Part shown: in pieces, positions 1 to 10,739 of the stretch
Layout: each line of letters starts with the position of its first letter
How positions within the stretch are numbered: position 1 is the stretch's first letter
Assembly (NCBI GenBank): GCA_029582165.1
Contig: CM055873.1
Coordinates: 40,036,795 to 40,100,794, forward strand
Source: Portulaca oleracea
Taxonomy: Eukaryota > Streptophyta > Magnoliopsida > Caryophyllales > Portulacaceae
Length of the DNA: 64,000 bases
Direction: 5' to 3'
Translations under genes and position numbers: made by a program
Notes under the pieces: generated by a model
The model's input: the letters and a program-made list of their open reading frames with translations, nothing else
Told to the model about the DNA's origin: nothing
Database searches by the model: none

Positions 1-1150
1 ATCATATGAGTGGCTGATATGGAGGGTGCATGAATTGTTGGGTCCTGATGTTATTCCATCCGTGTTTGTGACGGACAAGCAGGATGCTTTGTTGGGGGAT
101 GTTGCCAAGGTTTACCCAAATGCGCACCAACTTTTGTGCGTGTGGCATATTGGGAATGATGTGGAGAACAAAGTAAACAAACTTACTGGGGGACCTAAGC
201 TCGGACTCGGGCTTCATTTCAGACATCATTTCTGGAACGGTATTGTACATGCGAAGACTGTTGGAGATTTCAAGGTCAAGTGGAAAGACGTTGTTAACGC
301 GTGGATTGGGCAAAACAAACCGATAGTTGATTATCTTATTGGGATGTGGCTGAGTCATAAAGAAAAATTTGTTTGTGCTTATACCGACAATGTACCTCAC
401 ATGGGGAACACAGCGACTTCTAGAGTTGAGAGCCAACATTCTTCACTGAAGTATTATATCGGCAGTTCCAGAGGCACCTTCGATCGTGTGTTTGCGAAGA
501 TTCACCATCACTTGGAGAATCAACATACTGAGATTAAGTGGGAGCTTGAACAGTCAAGGAGCACGCACATGCATTTAGGTCCATCTCCATTTCTTTAAGA
601 ATTTGCACGGAAAAGTATCTCATCACGCATCGGACCTGTTGTCGTTTGAGCTCAATAAGATGCTGGCGATGAGGTATGAAGGAGAATGCTACTTATGCGA
701 TCACCTGGTGTCGAGAACCCACCTCCTCCCGTGCGCGTGTTCCATGATGGAAGTTTACGCAACTAGAGAGCCAATTCCGCTGACACGGATAAATATGTTT
801 TGGAGACAACTGATAGTGATTGGCGATGGTGAAACTCCTTGCTCAAATGATGTTCTATTAGGTACAGACATAGAACAATTTGAGGAACTCGCTAAACAAG
901 TTCGGGAGAGTGACCCAGCAGTTGTACGACACGTAAACAGTGTCCTCAATGGAGAGTTGAATCCCGACAGTCAGTATATTCCTGATCCGCAGACAAGCCC
1001 CCCATGCCCCGGGAGACCAAAGACTTCAAGATCAACGCGACGCAACCCCAGTGCGTTTGAGTACGGCCGAATATCGGTCCGGGGTAGCAAGACTACAATG
1101 AACTCCTCGAGGAAAAAGGGAACCAGTTCTTAATCAGTTGGGATGGGTTC
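1..1150 (+). pseudogene. Mutator-like (MULE) transposase, 5' end outside window
   Basis: The reading frame is open from the left edge (no start visible) to a stop at 596-598, then resumes in another frame from about 593 to 1133, so there is one frameshift near 592. The first part has the MULE/FAR1-type transposase core: a VTD aspartate at about 74-76, the C-V-W-H pair at about 137-148, and TSRVES, whose glutamate (about 428-430) would complete a DDE triad. The second part has a SWIM-like cysteine/histidine stretch (CYLCDHL...LPCACSMME) near 687-750, as expected C-terminal to MULE cores. A serine/arginine-rich tail follows. A likely intron (GT near 1156, AG at 1247) leads to the OTU segment. 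The enzyme would cut and join DNA at the element's terminal inverted repeats. The frameshift suggests it is no longer active. The family call is firm and the exact gene boundaries are not. Confidence 0.85.
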
Positions 1151-1247
1151 AACAGGTGTGCATATCTTAATCTTTATAGCCGATGTTTAGGGTTTTCATA
1201 ATGACTATATATTGTTGTTTATAACTTAAGATAATCTGATGCGCAGG

Positions 1248-1873
1248 TATCAACCGGATGTGTCAAGATCCGTTCCCGTTCGAGGACGCTTTGCCACATT
1301 TCATTCTGCGATACATCGTTGGATGGACGGATGTTGACGCTGATGGCAACTGTGGGTTCAGATGCGTAGCCGATGTAGAATTTGTGGTCAACTGCTAGGT
1401 GGTCAATGGGCACTGAGTTGCAGGCGAGTGAAAATGCATATGTTAATGCGGTTTTTAACAGCAAGGAGATGTTCCTTGAATCCTTCACAAGGATAAAAGG
1501 CCACTTGAAAGGGCCAGCCCCTTATGAACATTGGATGTCGGCTCCAAATGATTTATTTCCAGCTGCGACAGTGACGAATATTATGTGGATCTTCTTGTCA
1601 ACACCTTATGGTCCACGATCACAGACAACTGAGCTATGCATATCAATAATACCCATACGAAGAGGGCCTAGACGTACGACACCTGTGAAAGTTCAGGGAA
1701 TTGTGTGATACAACAACCACTTCATGCTTATCCATTTACGGGATGACTGCCCTCTACCGCCAATTCATATTGGATGGCAAGCAGCTAGAGACGTAACTGT
1801 TCAAGGTTGGGATGAGCCCTTCTATGCTCGTATTGATAGATGGCAGGCTATTAGGGCCGCTCAACGCCAATGA
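1248..1873 (+). pseudogene. OTU-like cysteine protease domain at the 3' end of the MULE gene
   Basis: From 1248 the frame reads into VDADGNCGFRCVAD (about 1335-1376), the OTU-family signature with its catalytic cysteine. A stop at about 1396 breaks this frame. The next frame (from about 1405) continues the domain with an HWMSAPNDLFPAA segment at about 1531-1569. After another shift, YNNHFMLIHL (about 1710-1739) supplies the expected catalytic histidine region, and the protein ends in WDEPFYARIDRWQ with stop TGA at 1871-1873. OTU domains are known as fusions to or neighbours of plant MULE transposases; they are deubiquitinase-like proteases whose role in transposition is unclear. At least two frame breaks make this copy defective. 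It lies directly downstream of the transposase on the same strand and is probably part of the same transcript. Confidence 0.75.
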
Positions 1874-2131
1874 TGGTTGTAGTTCTACCCTTGTGTATTT
1901 ATGAATTGCTAATTATATTTATATTGAAACTCATGCAGTTAATTGGAACATGATCGTCAAACATAACACAAATTAACACAAATTAACACAAATTACTATC
2001 GAAACGCAATGTCACAGTTGATACAAAATCAGGTTATTTAGTAAACACAACACAAAATCAGTTAATTAGTTCAACACAAATTAACACTAAGTTTAGGGTA
2101 CATTAAAAACAACGACATTGAAAAACATACT

Positions 2132-3855
2132 CTACTCCTCCTGCTCATCATCTTCCTGCTCGGGGACCTCGATATGCATCTGACGGCACCAACGCCCGTG
2201 CAAGTCGACCATTTCATCATACCACCCACGACTCACTAGCACTGTCTCTTCGTCCGGTTGGGGTGGATGCCTCCCTCGCTCCAATAGTGCGGCATAGATA
2301 TAGGACCACTTTCATAAAAAATAAAACACAAAATAAAGAAGTTAGACCAAACATTATATAAACCATCCTAAACAAATCAGTTAAACAAAATATTAAATAA
2401 TGCAGAAGGGTTTAGGGTACCTGTTCGAGCGACGGTTGATCATCGCCTGTCGATTGGTTGGCAGAGGCGTTGTTTATCAAAAAACTTGTGTGAATGTGCC
2501 GCAAACCAATCGTTGTAAGCGACATCCGCTTCCCACGGCACATGTTTCGTGCGTGGCACATCATTCACTGACATTTTGTTGTATATCGGAAACCCTGCCC
2601 AGTCAGCGCTGACGTCAGCATCCACAAATTCCACTTTGTAGGGGCCCTTCGCCGGTTGTTCCGCGCTCTTCGGTACCGACAATCTGCGTGGGATATGTTG
2701 TAGGTGCCCTAACTGACGGACGACGCGATCGGGCATGTACAGCTCAGTGATGTCGTATTACGAATGCCGCCCTTGTACAACGTCCTGCTGCATGACTTGT
2801 ACGGGGTAGGACCGTACGGGGCCCAACTCACACGATCCGGCGTCAACGCATCCAAGGAGGCCCTCAATCGCCGTGCATCGAACTTCGGTGGCGGATGGGG
2901 AACCACCTGCTCGCGCGAGGCCCATCAACCGGCTGCTCCGCGTGTGGCCTAAAATCAGGAAAGTACTCGTAGATCCAGGCCTGCAAAAGGGTCAAACACC
3001 CAGCCATCTTGGCTGTCCCGGCCCTGCTCGCCATCCCTAACTGGCGGAAAAGGAACGCCAAGGTCACCATACCCCGAGCAATGCGATCAATGATAACGTC
3101 AGTGCTAGGCCACGGGTGCGGCCTAATTCTATCCCTCGATTTGTCCAAGAGGATAGTGTTTCCCAACATGCTCAACAACCACGCCCTTATCCTATGGGGA
3201 ATGGGACAACTGGTCGATAAACTAATCGACCTCAAATGGGAGTCAGCTATGGCACCCTTATCATAAATGTTATCGGCCTTCAGCTCTGCTATTTCTTTTT
3301 AAAAAGTCACGGGCACGTACTGGTTAACCACTTCCCGAGGAAGTCCTTCAGGCATCAGGCCATCAACTGCAATACCCAATATATGTTGCACATCATGCAA
3401 CATGATCGTCATTTCACCGAAGGGAAGGTGAAATGTGTTTGTGTCGGGTTGCCACCTCTCAACGAACACCGAGATCAACGTCATGTCGATGTGGTACATC
3501 AACTCCATCAAATTGGTTATTTGGATCCTTCCTAGTGTACCCTGGCATGCGGGATCCATCCTGGACTGTACTGACCTCAATTCCCTCAACGCATTCTTCT
3601 TCGTCACACAATCAAGAACAACATGGGGCGAATGCGGACCCTCCCATATTACCCGAGCAATGTGACCTCCAAAGCTCGGTATAACTGAGGGAATTGCAGG
3701 TCCCCCGGGCACGTTACCATCAATCTTCCAGGAGTTGTCGCCGCTTCGCCTCCTCTTCGGATATCTGCTACTGGACCCAACTTCACCAGTAGCAGAACTG
3801 CTTCCCTGCCCACCCTGTCGAATTGGGGCAAACTTCCCCGCTGCATCCCTCATCG
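2132..3855 (-). pseudogene. MAIN-like plant mobile domain (PMD) protein, 3' part
   Basis: On the minus strand, 3859-3299 encodes a basic N-terminal stretch followed by the PMD core (VERWQPDTNTFHLPFGEMTIMLHDV with ILGIAVDG, about 3370-3450). The domain continues in shifted frames: 3235-2864 (FLFRQLGMASRAG...CLTLLQAWIYEYFP), 2736-2440 (PDRVVRQLGHLQHIP), and a last exon of about 2309-2132 ending in an acidic EQEDDEQEE tail. Several frame changes are introns or damage. PMD proteins of the MAIN/MAIL type act in the nucleus in gene expression and TE silencing, and TE-borne relatives are common. The frame at 3859 joins exactly to 18997-19338 when the intervening retrotransposon is removed. The gene converges on the MULE gene at 1-1873; both may belong to one MULE. 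Between them, 1964-2000 has short ACAAATTAAC repeats. Confidence 0.8.
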
Positions 3856-3860
3856 GCATG
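3856..3860. repeat. Target site duplication GCATG, left copy
   Basis: GCATG immediately precedes the left LTR and is repeated immediately after the right LTR at 18997-19001. Five bases is the usual duplication size for Ty3/Ty1 integrases. Confidence 0.9.
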
Positions 3861-5030
3861 TGTAGACCCCGAAAAAATCTGCCAATCTTTTCGCGGCGCT
3901 ACTCAAAAGAGGAGTTCTCTTTTTTAAATTGGGAGCCGACTAGGATTGCTTATCCTTAATTAAAGGTTTAACTTTTAAGGACACTTTTAAGTTGACAAAT
4001 TAGATTAGCCCGAAAACTCGATTTTATTAAAGAAAAGAAAAGATGGAAAGAAGAAAAAAAAAAAAGACAGATGAGAACTCGATGGAACCCGTCTGAGTTC
4101 CACGAGAACAAAACGAAAACAAGGCAACGAACCCAGACGGGTTCTTTGGAGAATGAGAAGGGGAAAACAGGGCTAGGAACCCATCTGGGTTCCTGCCTAT
4201 GCTTTCGGTGAAAACAAGGAACCGTGCGGTTCCTTGTCAAGGGTTAAAAAAGGATTTTCGGGGAAAAAAAGTTAGAGTCGCCAGTTGAATTTAAGGATAA
4301 AACAACAAACCAATGAAAAATTAAGACTCCGGCCTACGAACCCAAAAACGGATTCGGGGGTAAGGTTATGGATTTGACAATAAAAATCATCAAACCCGCC
4401 TATTCAAACGAATAGACTCTACTAGAATTAAATTAAAGTGAAGGATTTGAAAAGAAAGGGGAGGAATTAAATAAATCTCATAGATCTATCATTAATGTCA
4501 TGCAACAAACGAAAAGAAAGAAAATACAAAAGGACGTAGAATTACATTATGTACAATAATACAAAAAAAACTATGCTAACCTTAAAATAAAGCACGCAAT
4601 GGAGGGAGAAGAGAAGAGGAATATACTAGTGTCAATACTCCCAGTATATTCCGGTGTGTTTTTTGTGGGTGATGAATGGTGGATATTTATAGGGGGGAAT
4701 TAGGTTTAGGTTTAGGGTTTGGAGGCTAGGTTAAGCCGCGGCGCCGTGGGAATCAACAGGAAACCCAGACGGGTTCCTGGAAGGAAAACGGGCCTCGGGC
4801 CCAGGAACCCAGACGGGTTCTGTGGCGAGCCGAGCTCCGCCACTGAACCAGACGGTTCTGTGGTGTTGAGTGAGCTCGCCCACTGAACCTGTGTTCGGCA
4901 TTTGGGCTTTGTATATTTTTTTGGAGTTTTCGGTGGAAAGAGGCTTGTGTGCCATTTATCAGTTAGCCTATTTTCTAAAACTAACACTAAAAAAAAGGAA
5001 ATAAAACCGATACAAAATTCAGCGTCTACA
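3861..5030 (-). repeat. 3' LTR of Tat1
   Basis: 1170 bp starting TGTAGACCCC and ending AGCGTCTACA on the plus strand; nearly identical to 17868-18996. It holds seven copies of the GGAACCC-GTCT-GGGTTCC motif (near 4084, 4129, 4176, 4218, 4759, 4804 and 4845). It is about 40 bp longer than its partner because of a difference at about 4788-4885. Confidence 0.92.
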
Positions 5031-5045
5031 GATAGCCCCCACTTT
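5031..5045 (-). other. Polypurine tract of Tat1
   Basis: AAAGTGGGGGCTATC on the minus strand directly abuts the 3' LTR, as expected for the plus-strand DNA primer of reverse transcription. It also confirms that the element reads on the minus strand. Confidence 0.7.
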
Positions 5046-5159
5046 GATCGAGTTTGAGTAAAACGATGATCAAAGTAGTCTTGATGATCTTGGATATGAA
5101 TCAGAAGCCTGTTCTGAAGCTGGTTGACGCTTGAAACTGGGTCCTGCGTCGATGTTGAG

Positions 5160-6260
5160 GTGTCGTTCATCGCATTGTGAAGGCCCTATGATGGCCCTTG
5201 TCGCATTGTGAAGGCCCGACAATGGCCCTCGTCGTGAAGGTCCGACGATAGCCGCTGTTGACGCTTGGAAGCTGGGTCCTGCGCCGATGTAGATATGATG
5301 TTCATCGCATTGTGAAGGCCCGATGATGGCCCTTGCCGCATTGTGAAGGCCCGGCAATGGCCCTTGTCGCATTGTGAAGGCCCGACAATGGCCCTCGTCG
5401 CATTGTGGCCCGACGATAGCCGCTGTTGACGCTTGGAAGCTGGGTCCTGCGCCGATGTCCATCGCATTGTGAAGGCCCGATGATGGCCCTTGCCGCATTG
5501 TGAAGGCCCGACAATGGCCCTTGCCGCATTGTGAAGGCCCGACAACGGCCCTCGTCGTATTGTGGCCCGACGATAGCCGCTGGCGCTGAAGGCTGGGTCT
5601 GCGCCGATGTAGTTGTGATATTCATCGCATTGTGAAGGCCCGATGATGGCCCATGCCGCATTGTGAAGGCGACAATGGCCGCCGTCGCGCATTGTGGCGG
5701 CGACGGCCTCGATAGCCGCTGTTGTATTGTGATATTCATCGCATTGTGAAGGCCTGATGATGGCCCTTGTCGCATTGTGAAGGCCCGACAATGGCCCTTG
5801 TCGCATTGTGAAGGCCCGACAATGGCCCTCGTCGCATTGTGGCCCGACGATAGCCGCTGTTGACGCTTGGAAGCTGGGTCCTGCGCCGATGTAGTTGTGA
5901 TATTCATCGCATTGTGAAGGCCCGATGATGGCCCTTGTCGCATTGTGAAGGCCCGACAATGGCCCTTGTCGCATTGTGAAGGCCCGACAATGGCCGCCGT
6001 CGCATTGTGAAGGCCCGACGATGGCCGCCATCGCATTGTGAAGGCCCGATGATGGCCGCCATCGCATTGTGAAGGCCCGATGATGGCCGCTATCGTATTG
6101 TGAAGGCCCGACGCTGGCCCTTGTCGTATTGTGAAGGCCCAACAATGGCCGCCGTCGCATTGTAAAGGCCCGACGATGGCCGCCATCGCATTGTGAAGGC
6201 CCGATGATGGCCGTTGTTGATGAAGTGTCGTGCACTAGCCCGGCGACGGCTGATGTCACG
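5160..6260. repeat. Roughly 31 bp minisatellite with higher-order structure
   Basis: More than 20 tandem units of about 31 bp, each made of a CGCATTGTGAAGGCCCGA block plus an ATGGCCCTTGT-type block. A longer spacer unit (GCCGCTGTTGACGCTTGG, then GCTGGGTCCTGCGCCGATG) recurs near 5251, 5420, 5575 and 5845, giving a second level of periodicity. Because 31 is not a multiple of three, the unit is read in rotating frames. The minus strand stays open for 357 codons (6259-5186) with no known domain, so this is repeat DNA rather than a gene. It lies in the 3' untranslated part of Tat1. Confidence 0.9.
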
Positions 6261-7789
6261 TATTGTTAGGGCCTGATGACGGCCGCTAGCTTTCGTGCAT
6301 TGTTATTTCGAAAGTAGGTTCGAGTTGAGCATAAAACCGCGTTGGGCTCAGAAACCACCTTGATCTCTTATTTCGGCCCAGAAATGCGTCTGAGCTTGCG
6401 AGATTGGGCGTTTTTGGCCCCAGGAACCCGTCTGGGTTGCGCCGTGTTGGGCTTGTTTTGGCCCAAAGAACCCGTCTGGGTTCTTGTTTATTGGGGCCTG
6501 TTTTTTGGGCCGAGGAGGCCGTCCAAGTTCGGCTTTCTTTTTTTTTCACGCAATTTGATAAGATAGGATAAGGGTGGATTTCCGGCCAATGCATGTCTTC
6601 CACAATCCGGATGTTGGGGCCTGCCGCTTGGACACTTGTGCGGTGTGTATTCACTAACTTTTCCTATAAAAAGGAGGCTCCTCTTCCCTCAAACTCACAC
6701 CTCAAGCTTTCATTTGCATTCTCATAGCTTCTCTCTCTTCCTTGCATCCCTCTTTTCCCTTAAAAGCAACTTGTTTGCTAGTTAGGAAATAATGGTTAGG
6801 AAGGCTAGGAATCCGCCCGTTCAACCCCATGCGGTGAACTGGGCACATGAGATGTCTTCCCGGCGAGCATGGACTCCCCGGCCCGGTTGGGAACCGTCGG
6901 AATTGGTGCCCGAGCCATGGAACCATGTATGGCACAAGCATTCGCATGTCCGGGTAATGTCCTTTTCTTGATTTCGCTTTTGGTTTTTAGCTTAAATTTG
7001 CAAGTAGAAATGTTTGATTCCCACTTGTTGATTTAGCTAAATGTGATATGCATGCATCTTTTAAGTTGAACTCTTGGTTGCTTTAGCTTAAATTTGCAAG
7101 TAGAAATGTTTGATTCCCACTTGTTGATTTAGCTAAAAATCGGGCCGAAGTAGAAAAACCAGATTCACAATGTTGGTCACAAAAATTAGCGCTTGGCTGC
7201 CACTTTGAACTTGGGCTCAGCGATGTTGGGTTGACAAAATGGAGCCAGTACCCGTCTGGGTTCCCATGGTCATGGCTCCCTCTTTTTGTTCTTGCTCGTG
7301 AGCTGAGAAAATGGAGGGCGTAGGACGAGCCAGGAACCCGTCTGGGTTCGCATTGAGATGGACCAATCACCTTTTGTGCATGGGCCGAAAGTAGCGGGAA
7401 AAGAAGCCCATTGGAAGTGAGGAACCCGTCTGGGTTCCTTTGATTAGCCACTCTTTTATTTGCGTTTTTTTTGCATGTGGGCCGGAAAGATGGAGGCCCG
7501 CGGAGGAGATGAGGAACCCGTCTGGGTTCTTGACAAGCCACCTATCTTCTATCATTTGTGTGTGGGCCGAAAGGTGAGGGGAAGCCCACAGAGGAGAACC
7601 TGTCTGGGTTCTTTCATGACATGGGCTGAGGGAAGTTGGAGCAAGGTCCAAGGGGCCCAAAAAGCATTGGGCTTTTTTTGTATCTTAGACTGTTTTGATT
7701 CTTTGTCCATGCCGCATAGCCCCCAGTTTAGTGGGAGTTTGATCTAACTCTGGCTAAACCGGGGATTAATCGATCGTTGCTATAACGAC
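6261..7789. other. Tat1 non-coding spacer rich in the GGAACCC-GTCT-GGGTTCC motif
   Basis: No credible gene. Seven or more motif copies occur at 6423, 6468, 7249, 7333, 7421, 7513 and 7596, often after a GGGCC phrase. A near-exact direct repeat of about 60 bases starting CTTAAATTTGCAAGTAGAA lies at about 6990-7042 and 7087-7140. The region directly precedes the antisense PMD gene and could contain its promoter; TATAAAAAGG at 6665-6674 is the best TATA candidate. Confidence 0.6.
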
Positions 7790-10556
7790 ATGCTCTTTTT
7801 GAATCCTTCTATCGTGAATTTTCAGGAAGATTCCCTTAGAACAGGAGGCAATATGCGGAAGCCGATCAAGGTTGTGGAGCATTTTGCGGAGGATCACTGG
7901 GCACTCACTCTTTTGGAAGAGTCGGGGTTCGATCTCTTTTGGAAATGTGTCAAGGCATGGGAGCCTTGTACACCACGAGTGATGGAGCGCGCGCTCGCGG
8001 AAAGATTTTGGGATTCTACCAACACCTTCCACCTCCCTGTGGGAGAAATGTCCATAACCCCTGTGGATTTTGTGATGATTACAGGGTTGCGTTGGGGTGG
8101 TCAAGATGTTGAATTCGACCCCGTCATACCCGATCAAGTGATGGAGCTGCTAGAACCCGTGCTTGAAAGGCGTGGATTCGGCCGGAAGATGAAACTCTCT
8201 TATGGCTCCTTTGAAGAGGTAATCCTTTCCGCCGATTTTGCTCATATGGATGAGTTTCAGCGCCGTTTTATTTTTCTAGCATACTTCATCTCTGCTACTA
8301 TGTTCGCCAATCGAGGAGACGATGTTTACTTGACTTGGATGAAGAATCTCCTCGATTTGGAACAAGTCATCCATCGGAATTGGGCTAAAGCCGCCTATGC
8401 CAACTTCATCCACAAGCCGCGACGGTGTTCGTCCAGATCGATGTGGATCCGTTCTTTGCGCCGGAGAGCCCGAAGGAAATGAGTGGTCCGAGCATGTGGA
8501 AGGTGCTCGAGGTAACTTTCGAGACGCTTCTCTTTTACATGCAATCTCTTTTCTTGTAGCTGTGGAATATTAATATTCTTGCAGGTATGGGGATACGAGT
8601 ATATTAAGGGGTTCACCATCCCTACTCGCCATGCTAAAACTGTGCCGGCTGCAGAACGGTGGCACAAGGACTATCTTGGGCGTAAGAAAAAGCCTTTTGG
8701 AAGCTTGGATGAGCTGCGCCGCACCTTAGATCACCTTGAAGAGGTTAGGCTTGCAACTTTCATGTAATCTCTTTATTCTATGCCTTCTATTTCCTGGGTG
8801 CCCACATTCCCTTTCTTTACAGGGTGATGTCAATTGGGATGCTTGGGTCGACTTTGAGATGCCGCAGGATTTCATTCCCTCGCGAACGCAGTCAGAGATG
8901 GTAACTGCGCTTGATTATGGAGAGCCCATCCGTTGGGTCCGAGTCTTGGCGAGAGGCTTACAAGGCAAACTCTTGGCCAAGAAAGATGGATAATACCATC
9001 TGACCCCCCTGAGACTATGAATGATCCACGAGCCTTGCATGCCGAAGCTTTCGCTGCAGCTAGGGGAGGTTCTTGGTATACCAATCATGCATCGCTGGCA
9101 TCGCCCGCCCAATTCTGGGAGGAATGGGAACAGTATCAAGACCGTCTGGCATTCAGAAAGGTAGAGAAGAAGAACTCCATTTATTCTTTTCATGTCCCTT
9201 CTATTATCGCTAACACGACCAACTCTTTGTTTGTTGCTTGGGGCCCTATGCGAGGATGACGAGAAGAGCCAGAGTAACTCTGGGGACACAGTTTGTGGCT
9301 ACCCAAGGGCGACTAGCGAGGACATCAAACCGGAATTAGAGAAGATCCTGGGAAAGCCGGTAGGTGATTCCCCTTTTTCCTTGCTCAGTTGTAATTTGCT
9401 CAAACTTTGACCAATTTTCCTTATTCTGTGCAGTGGCGATGGAAACAAGCGAAAGGCTTTCTCAAGAATTACTTCACACTTAAATGGGCTCGCGAGAAAG
9501 ACCTTGCAGGTTCTGTGGTCGGGGACGCAGACGTGGATGATGATGCACAGTCTCGTCCTGTGGATCCTCCTCGCCATTCAGATGTGCACGTGCCTCGTGG
9601 CCGGTCGGAGCAGAGGGACCCTCCTCGACATTCTTCCTTCATGGCTGACGCGAGGCGGTCTTATGGGGGTGACGGTGCTCTTCGGAGGCACGGGGAGAGG
9701 AGCAGGCGGAGCACGGGCGCGCCGGCTCACGATGACCGTGGGAAAGGCATCTTACTTGAGGATAGTCATTCAACCAGTTCCCACTACGGAGACACGGATT
9801 TTGGCCACGACTTTCAGCGGTCTGTGGAGAACAGCATATCCTCCATGTCTTTGGGTGAGCAGGGGCATCAGGTGCGGTCTCATGATCATGGGAATTCTCG
9901 CCGTGGTGGAGACGTGTTCCGAGTCTAGTGCTGTTGGTGGAGCTGTGTGCGGTGAGCAAGAAGGCATTTCACTGCATTTGGGTACTCCTTCAGAATCTCA
10001 TCATTCGGGGTCTAGGCGCCAACCCTCTCATCCTTCGCCTCAGTACCCTTATAGAATGCCTGGGTATGTTCCTGCGTCTCTGACCGACCGTGGATTTGGG
10101 TTTTGCACTTCCGCTGCGGTCGATCCCACCGTGGTGCTTCGCAGATGACTCGGTGCATCTATGGGGTATAACCGTGCCCTCGCGATGACGCCTCATCGCT
10201 TCCGTCTCAACCGGTTGTTCCCGCATTCCTTCGCAAGGGGGTTTGGAGCGACCTCGATCGTCTGACGGGGAACGCAAACTCGGGAATGGTCGGGATGGCC
10301 CGAGCCCGTAGTAAGAACTTCGCCGCTCCACGGGGTGGCACGAGGTAATCAAGAGTGGCAGGTTCCAGAACACTCTTGGCTTAATGCAGGCGATACCGAA
10401 GTGTTGCATTTGTCTGGCTCGGGTGGTGATACTGAGGTGGTAGATTCCTCTTACTACCGGTGGGACACTTACTTTGGATCTGGCGGGAGTGGGGCCCATG
10501 GAGCTGATAGCGCTAGTGGTGGCGGCGACACAGAAGTCTGGCGTGATGACGACTGA
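7790..10556 (+). pseudogene. Plant mobile domain gene with introns, antisense inside Tat1
   Basis: The first exon encodes a typical PMD: ERFWDSTNTFHLPVGEMSIT, FVMITGLRWGG (about 8005-8100). Four introns with GT-AG borders, all phase 0, can be placed: exons of about 7790-8511, 8585-8743, 8823-9160, 9255-9359 and 9434 onward. Exons 2-5 encode VWGYEYIKGFTIPTR, GDVNWDAWVDFEMPQ, DDEKSQSNS and WRWKQAKGFLKNYF. The C-terminal tail is rich in Arg, Ser, Asp and Gly. Frameshifts near 8416, 8940 and 9930 disrupt it. PMD proteins are plant-specific and partly TE-borne; the molecular activity is unknown. Being antisense to the retroelement transcript would keep its introns from being spliced out during retrotransposition, which fits their survival. 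Probably no longer coding as it stands. Confidence 0.75.
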
Positions 10557-10739
10557 GAATGACGTGCCTGCAGAATTCTTACGCTATGCTATGCATGACT
10601 CTTTGCTATGTACTTAGGACAATGTGATACAACAATGTACTAAAGCTATTCTAATGCATTTATGTCTTTATGTGCGAGTGCAGACTATTGATGCAATGTT
10701 TATGCAAGGATGATGTTATGCAATGCAGTTATGACTTTC

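Noticed and set aside
5186..6259. A 357-codon minus-strand open frame with repeated GPSQCD/HRAFTMR words
   Set aside because: It is the translation of a 31 bp minisatellite that lacks stops. Other frames of the same repeat are open too, and there is no known domain.
9504..10148. A 214-codon frame overlapping the last PMD exon
   Set aside because: Only its final part (after about 9930) continues the PMD tail, because of a frameshift. The first part is an overlapping frame with no support.
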